DNA of 64,000 nt. It comes from Hofstenia miamia. Lineage: Eukaryota; Xenacoelomorpha; Acoela. Location: positions 166,650-230,649 of the forward strand of contig SCFE01000067.1 of the NCBI GenBank assembly GCA_004352715.1, written 5' to 3'. Under the pieces are notes generated by a model that saw only the letters and a program-made list of their open reading frames with translations, was not told the origin of the DNA and searched no databases. Both the position numbers and the translations under genes were made by a program. Shown here in pieces: positions 58,298 to 64,000 of this stretch; the first letter of the stretch is position 1, and every line of letters starts with the position of its first letter.

Positions 58298-58412
58298 CCC
58301 CTGAGTCAGCTTTTGGGAGTACTTGTGACTTTGATGGTGTTCGTCCACTTGCCCTTGAGTTGGCCATGTGGGGTACTTTCCGTTTTCATTTGCAAGTCCT
58401 TGAGTCAACCAT
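58298..58412 (-). repeat. Motif cluster 2 (CCTTGAGTYRGC repeats)
   Basis: On plus, CCCCTGAGTCAGC (58298), CCCTTGAGTTGGC (58352) and TCCTTGAGTCAAC (58398); the first two run into a GGGAGTAC/GGGGTAC tail. In the minus coding frame these read Q-L-K-G, stop-L-K-D and stop-L-R-G. Related to the cluster at 52906-53200. Confidence 0.65.
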
Positions 58413-58960
58413 GCAAATTAATTTCTCCATTGTTGTCCTCTATCACTTTCCAAATGAGTCTGATGTTGGATTTGATATATTTTCCGTATATCTTTACTTG
58501 AGATTTCTTTAAATTAATGTTTTGGTTTGACGCATTGAGGATTGGTATTTTCCCCTTTCCATTCTTTACTGTGCCAACACTGGATGGCATTGATACTCTC
58601 TTTATGTTGATTCCCTTGTTGTCATATAGAATTATGTCAGCTGTTATTGGGTCTTCTGTCTCTATTGTATGCATCCTCCATTGATGTGGCTGCAGATGAA
58701 TGTCTTCCTACAATTTGAACATGATAGTTTTGTGTCTTCCTTCTTCCTCTTTGATTTCAATTTCTTCCTCCTTTACCTTTATTGTCCTAGTTGCATAATT
58801 TATGACACATCCATTTTTCATCAGGAAGTTGTTGCTCAATATAACCACGTATGGTAGTAGATTGTTATGAGTGTCCACCACTACCAGTGATTGCTTGAAT
58901 GTTGTGATTTTCTCTGGTTTGCTTTCATTGTATGTCTTGCTTGGGGGTCGCAGTTTTAAA
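58405..58960 (-). pseudogene. Gypsy protease-like region, active-site segment not found
   Basis: Minus strand: LVVVDTHNNLLPYVVILSNN then FLMKNGCVINYATRTIKV, like the late part of a retropepsin (ILGxDFL..xxAxIDF). After a stop comes the linker IETEDPITADIILYDN. No D-T/S-G-A active site lies upstream, and the gag C-terminus with its zinc knuckle also seems missing. A deletion around 58960-59057 is likely. Confidence 0.55.
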
Positions 58961-59056
58961 TTACTTCTCTATGTTGGTGTCTCCCTATGCCAGGCAGCTT
59001 TCTTGTAGATTCATGCATTATTTTCTATTGTTGCTGGATATCAATTGCTTTTCATA

Positions 59057-60246
59057 TCATCTTCTTGAATTTATTGTCCACATCACATTTAATTCAAATT
59101 GTGTCCTGATGCTCTCTGGCATCCCTTTACATATGTGTGAAAACAGATCATACTTTGAGTATCTGTTTTCTCTTGAGCTTAGCATCACTAATCGCTCAAC
59201 CTGTTGAATGCAGTTCTGTATGTTGTTGCTCTTTTTCATTTTGGTAGCATTTAGAATAACTTGATACTGATTCTTAAAAGCTTTCATTTTCATAGTAGTC
59301 TATGAAATCACCTATCAATAGTTAGTAGTTTCTTTTTATGTCTGTATCCAGTAGCAAATAATGGTGGTAAGCTATTCCCATAAGTCTTGCTGCTGCTGCT
59401 TGCTGGCTTACTTTTCTTTCTGCCATAGTGATCTTGAACATTTGCAGCCATTCAACAAATGTTGGGTTGTATCCATCTACCCTCCTGTTGAATTTTGGTA
59501 GCATTGCCTTGCAGGGTATGGTGTCATTGGTTATATTTTGCAGTAGTATCAATCTTTTGTGTCTCAGTTTGTTGTGGTTTTTAATTCTACCCTCGTCTTG
59601 TAATTGGGTGGTTACTGCTCTCGTGATTTGATTTATGAATTTCTGCTTATCTCCGTCCATTCTTTCGTCCAGTTCTTTGTATCTTGGTCTTCTGTCCATT
59701 GTCATGGTTGGTGCTTGCAACTCATTCACTTTTACTGTTCGAAATTCTACTTCATGGGTCTGTATGTTCCCTCGATTTCCCTCCTCATTTAATTGTATTA
59801 ACATTATTTTATCACTTCTATCAACTGTCTGTTTTCTCTTTCTTATTGCTGCCACAGTTGATTTTATTCCAGAGATCTCTTGTTGGACTCTGCTATTTGT
59901 TGAGTGAGTATTTTAATTTCATTTTGGAATAGTTCACTCTGCCTTTACTGTCTCATTTCCATATCTGCCTTAATTTCGTTTAAAATAATCTCACTCTGCT
60001 GCTCCATTTGTTTGAATTTATCAGTCAATTGTTCTATTTCACTTCTTAAGAGTGCTTCTGTTTCCTGGCTTCTTTTCAAAATTTCGACTATTTCTAGGGG
60101 GCTTGTCGCAGGGGGTGAGTGTAGTGACTGTAATTCCGTAGCAGGAGATGAATCTGTATCTCTGGAATATGACAATGAGCATGTAGCTCTGGGTGTTACT
60201 ATCCTGGGTGCTGTTTTCTTGGCACTGCCTTTTTTCCTTTAGTCAT
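59057..60246 (-). pseudogene. Gypsy gag-like coding region
   Basis: Probable start ATG at 60246 (MTKGKKAVPRKQHPG, then a stop). Frames follow at 60175-59945 (coiled-coil SQETEALLRSEIEQLTDKFK), 59855-59322 (177 codons; RRVDGYNPTFVEWLQMFKIT is capsid-like, LMGIAYHHYLL) and 59293-59057 (FKNQYQVILNATKM, YDLFSHICKGMPESIRTQF). Size and order fit gag. No CCHC knuckle. Broken by at least three shifts or stops. Confidence 0.6.
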
Positions 60247-60530
60247 TTTATCATCTGGTTTGTAGTGGCGCCTCTTCTTGGTGACAATTCTAGGCTCTTT
60301 TTGAAGTGCATTATGTTAAGTGTGGGTAAATCTCTCCATTGACTATCTACTTTGGTGTTATTATCAAGGTGCTTGTAGTTCCACTTTTACTCATAGGTTA
60401 ATGTTGGAGTGTCCGAGTTGTTCTACTGAATGTTTCCTTGGCTGTAAAAGAGATTATTTGTGTTCTGTGAAGAAGCAACTGTTTGCCTCCAGTAGATAAA
60501 AGAAATTCTTTCAATTTGCCTGTTCTTTTT

Positions 60531-60547
60531 GGCTGTCACAGTCGCCA
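60531..60547 (-). promoter_or_regulatory. Primer binding site of the gypsy element
   Basis: On minus, TGGCGACTGTGACAGCC begins immediately after an LTR end ...GGATGTTACA, the usual place for a tRNA-primed minus-strand start (TGG). The tRNA was not identified. Confidence 0.7.
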
Positions 60548-60564
60548 TGTAACATCCTCTACCA

Positions 60565-61598
60565 AATATCAAGTTATTGACAATTTTCAGGATTTTCTAG
60601 AATTTATCTCAAACAATATAGACATGCCTTCGATAAATTAGGCTTGTGCGATATATCATACAAATATTGATATTGTGATATTTTGTAACATCCTCTACCA
60701 GGCATTGTCACTGTTTACCCTTTGTTACTTTATAACATTACCTGTGTAATTGCAGGTAGGTATGTACTAACTTGACACTGCTTACTTCCACTTAGCTCCA
60801 TTAACTTTAATTAACAAAACAGGACTAATCACTATTTAGGTGACAAAGCCATGCAGCATCTCTTCCAATTGTTAATAGTGGACATCCGCCCGAGGCTGAT
60901 CTCCACATCCAGTATCACTTGCTCGCTGATGATCCACTTGGTTGATTTCCACTTCTCAGCTCACGGATATAACTTATGTGTACCCTATCCTAGCTCGGTG
61001 CATACTCAAGACAAGACACAACTCGACTTAATCTCTATTTGTAAAAGTCTTTTATGTTTGTGCAACCTGACTTGTCACTAGCTGCGTAGGTAATATTACA
61101 TGTAGCCATTCCCGAAATATATTGGTTTTAATAACTAGTTTAATATCCTAACCTACATTTAATAATCATTACATGCTCGGTCACATTATAGGTCACTTCA
61201 TTGTCATTAATTTGGATCTAAAATAATATAGATGTACAGGGTGATTGTAAAGTCCCTTTAGCATTTTAATCGTCCATAAAATGAAACAAAGTGAGAAACC
61301 ATTAATAAGTAATATATTTTCCAAATAACAAATACCTGAATTTAAGTTATGAAACGTGTTCAAAGTGCCCACCTTCATTTTGGATACACTGATGACACCT
61401 TTTTTCAAGGCTAAGAATGGAACTTTCCAATAAAGGTGAATTAGCTATTTCGTCTACTCCTTGCTCTATTCAGGCTTTCAACATTTCAATGCTGGTAATT
61501 GGTGTCGCATAGACTTTCTCTCGCAGGAAACCCCAGAAAAAATAGTCGAGAGGTGTTAGGTCCGGACTTCTGGGGCTCCAATTCAGTGGGCCATCTCT
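60565..61598. repeat. Second copy of the 48875-49908 segment
   Basis: See the entry at 48875. Here the hAT flank reads CGATAAAT, not GGATAAAT. Confidence 0.9.
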
Positions 61599-62464
61599 GC
61601 CCCACCAGNNNNNNNNNNNNNNNNNNNNNNNNNNNNNNNNNNNNNNNNNNNNNNNNNNNNNNNNNNNNNNNNNNNNNNNNNNNNNNNNNNNNNNNNNNNN
61701 NNNNNNNNNNNNNNNNNNNNNNNNNNNNNNNNNNNNNNNNNNNNNNNNNNNNNNNNNNNNNNNNNNNNNNNNNNNNNNNNNNNNNNNNNNNNNNNNNNNN
61801 NNNNNNNNNNNNNNNNNNNNNNNNNNNNNNNNNNNNNNNNNNNNNNNNNNNNNNNNNNNNNNNNNNNNNNNNNNNNNNNNNNNNNNNNNNNNNNNNNNNN
61901 NNNNNNNNNNNNNNNNNNNNNNNNNNNNNNNNNNNNNNNNNNNNNNNNNNNNNNNNNNNNNNNNNNNNNNNNNNNNNNNNNNNNNNNNNNNNNNNNNNNN
62001 NNNNNNNNNNNNNNNNNNNNNNNNNNNNNNNNNNNNNNNNNNNNNNNNNNNNNNNNNNNNNNNNNGCACATTGTTTTTCTGGCAGCCAAGTCCTCCTCAG
62101 TCAATTTTTGAACCAGTGTTATGTGGAAGTCGTTCATTCCAATATTGCTTAGCTTGTTTTGGATAGTAGAATAAGGAATTTTTAGAATGTAAGATGCTTT
62201 TCTGATAGACGTACTTGGATTTGCTTCAAAATGTTCAACAATTGCTGATCCTGTCTCATCGTTTAGTGATGGCCTGCCTGTTCGTTTACGGTCATGAACA
62301 TCACCAGTACTTTTAAATCGTTCAAATGTATCGCGAATTGTTACGTGGCTAGGTGGCTGCCCATTAAATTCTTTCTTCCATCGTCTTTGTACAGTAATGA
62401 TGGATCCATCGCTTTTTGCCATTTCAATCACCATATACACATGCTGTTCGATAGAATACGACAT
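61347..62464 (-). pseudogene. Transposase of the nested Tc1/mariner-type element
   Basis: Start ATG at 62464 (MSYSIEQHVYMVIEMAKSDG). Helix-turn-helix region with ITVQRRWKKEFNGQ, KRTGRPSLNDETGSAIVEHF and NPSTSIRKASYILKIPYSTI. The centre with the first two catalytic Asp is in the gap. After it come LNWSPRSPDLTPLDYFFWGF (third Asp in LDYFF) and a tail ending GGHFEHVS at 61347. An in-frame TGA at 61470-61472 sits at a codon that is CGA in the copy at 49.8 kb, so this copy is probably inactive. Confidence 0.8.
61609..62065. other. Assembly gap (457 N) inside the transposase
   Basis: Interrupts the catalytic core. Confidence 0.95.
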
Positions 62465-63318
62465 TATGCAAAGAATGTGCAACCAATGAGAAATTGTACA
62501 AGTGATAAGAATTTCATTGGCTGGATAAGCAAATACAGACATAACCACTCATATTGCAGCAAATGACTAATTCTTCACGTTAGTATGTGTGTCTATGTAC
62601 GCGTTGAAATGCTAAAGGGACTTTACAATCACCCTGTAAATCCCTAGAGTTCAGCTTACCAGCCATATTTCGAGCTTGCTAAGTTTAACACATGTAGATA
62701 AATGATTGGTAGTCAACTAAACGAGAATAAAAAACCTATTCCTAACCTACGTGCACTTTCGTTGTCCTGGCACAAAGACCCTTGCTTTGTTCCCGTGATG
62801 GATCCAGGCCACTACTAAACACAACTCATTTACCTTGACATTGCATTAACTAATCAAACCATAGTAAAGAAATAATATAAGAATTTCAAAGAAATTTCTT
62901 TATCAATTGTTAACATGAATTTTGATCTATTTATAGTAGCTCGAAAAAGTACCTGTCAATTTCAAATTTTGAATCTTTCCTCTGCCAAGATGGCGGCTAA
63001 AAATAATGGAAGCGATTTCGCCCCTTTTGTTTAGGCAAAATTATTAGTATCAACAAATACTATTTCATAATCAATTACACTGATATTCCTTGGTTGCAAC
63101 ATACAAATTACTCTAAGCTGATATTAATTTTTTACAATGTATTTTTAATCACAATTATATTCGATCTTAGTTCTTCTTAATCAACTTTCTTCTTTAGCAG
63201 CTTATGTATTATTTGGATGCTACTACATTTTTTCATATATCGCAATATATCATATCGCGATATATTTTTTTTAATGATGTGGTATTGAAGTGAGTGTATT
63301 ACATGCTTGTAGACATAC

Positions 63319-63843
63319 ATGGCAGAGAGAAAACTTAAGTCCCCATACTGGAAGTATTTTACGGAGAATACAGGCGACCATGAGCAGTCTAATTGCACAC
63401 TATGCCCGAATCAAAATCAGCCATTGCCAGCAGTGCCTGCAGCAACAAAGCCAACAACGAGCTTGTTTGCTACAAGCTCGTCAGAAAGTATGTGACAACA
63501 TTTAGAAGAACAAGCCCAAATTCAGCAGCAACAGTAAGAATCTGAATCACAGCCAGAATGCGTAGCTGTTGCAAGCCTCAAACTTGAGCTGCAACAATAT
63601 CTACGTCCCAAAATTGGACCTATGGAAGATGTCTACCAATACTGGAAAACAAATAGGTTCTATTTCCCCAGTATTGCCAAAAGTACACGCAAAGTGTTTT
63701 GTATAAAAGCTACAAATATGCTGAGTGAAAGACTCAACTCAAAGGGCGCCCATGTAGTGACTGCCAGCAGAGAATGACTTTCCCCAAAGCACAATACGGA
63801 ACTGGTGTTTCTTAATCACAACAAAAGACTTTTTGACTTTTAA
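63319..63843 (+). pseudogene. hAT transposase, internally deleted (BED finger + dimerisation domain)
   Basis: One 175-codon frame with three in-frame stops. N-terminus MAERKLKSPYWKYFTENTGD, SNCTLC: start of a BED-type zinc finger (first Cys pair only). A Gln-rich linker follows, then PMEDVYQYWKTNRFYFPSIA, KVFCIKATNMLSERLNSKGA and LSPKHNTELVFLNHNKRL, the hAT C-terminal dimerisation region. The RNase-H-like catalytic core is deleted while the frame is kept. The TGA before LSPKH is where the family often has Arg. Confidence 0.8.
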
Positions 63844-64000
63844 CAATGTTGTAACATCTGAAAATGTTTAAAAAAATTGAAAAAAATGTTTTTTGAAATA
63901 CCGTATTGTATTGTATTGGGTCTGAAAATAGTGATATTTCACAACCCTAGGATAAATGGCAAAAAAAATACGCCAGATTAATTCTGTAGTTTAAGAATAA

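Larger units (their letters stand above)
61237..62636 (-). mobile_element. Tc1/mariner-type element in the LTR
   Basis: Inverted repeats of 30 bp match perfectly (CAGGGTGATTGTAAAGTCCC and next ten bases), flanked by TA (61235-61236 and 62637-62638). An unoccupied version of the same site is seen at 50232-50233. It contains a 457-N gap (61609-62065). Confidence 0.9.
48994..63227 (-). mobile_element. Ty3/gypsy-type LTR retrotransposon with an extra 3' coding region
   Basis: Minus strand order: 5' LTR (right), primer binding site, gag, protease, RT, RNase H, integrase, ORF3, 3' LTR (left). RT before integrase defines Ty3/gypsy order. LTR ends on plus are TGTAACATCC and GGATGCTACTACA. Flanks ATTT/TTTT give an unclear short target duplication in a T run. 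All reading frames are broken. Confidence 0.8.
60684..63227 (-). repeat. 5' LTR, with nested Tc1/mariner-type element
   Basis: Starts TGTAACATCC and ends GGATGCTACTACA on plus; about 1,142 bp after removal of the nested element. A stray 17-bp LTR start (60548-60564) plus 119 bp of copied flank (60565-60683) lies between PBS and LTR, pointing to a misjoin. Confidence 0.65.
48949..63949 (+). mobile_element. hAT element interrupted by an LTR retrotransposon
   Basis: The left end TAGGCTTGTGCGATATATC (48949) and right end GATATTTCACAACCCTA (to 63949) are imperfect inverted repeats (TAGGxTTGTGxxATAT). They are flanked by the 8-bp duplication GGATAAAT (48941-48948, 63950-63957), the length typical of hAT. 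Own sequence: 48949-48993 and 63228-63949, with a deleted transposase gene. Everything between is inserted later. Confidence 0.75.

Noticed and set aside
1-64000. CRISPR arrays, operons, ribosome binding sites, bacterial terminators
   Set aside because: Spliced genes, microsatellites and eukaryotic transposons show this is nuclear animal DNA; no such structures are seen.

Overview
This is a window from a draft animal genome, almost certainly an invertebrate. It is AT-rich, has GT-AG introns and long (TA)n microsatellites, and has eight runs of N. Most of the recognisable coding material belongs to mobile elements: non-LTR retrotransposons, one Ty3/gypsy-type LTR element, hAT, piggyBac, three elements of the Tc1/mariner superfamily, and an element with a KRBA2-type integrase. 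That mixture is common in arthropods and other invertebrates. I cannot assign a species or phylum from the sequence.

Three host-like genes stand out. (1) A five-exon phospholipid scramblase gene on the minus strand at 17917-19849 (252 aa). (2) A three-exon gene for a secreted protein with a bulb-type (mannose-binding) lectin motif, minus strand 36252-37341 (175 aa). A head-to-head inverted duplicate lies at 39070-41817 and is disabled by a frameshift and a stop. (3) A doubtful BEN-like gene on the minus strand at 7222-7830.

Layout. 1-5.8 kb: LTR-like repeat, a short reverse-transcriptase (RT) fragment and dispersed GGGGTAC hairpins. 7.2-7.8 kb: BEN-like exons. 10.5-15.7 kb: two non-LTR elements, a decayed one on plus and one with an intact 711-aa RT frame on minus. 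16.4-17.2 kb: piggyBac remnant. 17.9-19.8 kb: scramblase. 19.9-24.2 kb: two Tc1/mariner-type elements and a gypsy integrase remnant. 25.1-26.7 kb: element with terminal inverted repeats and a KRBA2-type integrase. 27.5-28.7 kb: another non-LTR remnant. 32.9-35.6 kb: an RT gene of a family with a C-terminal nuclease-like domain, split by an element with 77-bp inverted repeats. 36.2-41.8 kb: the lectin pair. 42.0-42.8 kb: a MITE. 43.6-43.8 kb: a SINE-like repeat. 45.8-48.7 kb: a second copy of the RT/nuclease gene, split by a non-LTR element. 48.9-63.95 kb: a deeply nested stack.

The nested stack is the most informative part. A hAT element, bounded by the 8-bp duplication GGATAAAT, is interrupted by a minus-strand gypsy-type element (gag, protease, RT, RNase H, integrase, and a long extra coding region after integrase). 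Its integrase is split by another LTR insertion with a CTAT duplication, and one of its LTRs carries a Tc1/mariner-type element. A 1.03-kb segment occurs at both ends exactly 11,690 bp apart, probably in part an assembly artefact. In several places removing an insertion with one copy of its target duplication leaves the interrupted frame continuous, which confirms the boundaries. Many of the stops look like CGA-to-TGA changes, consistent with decay at CpG.
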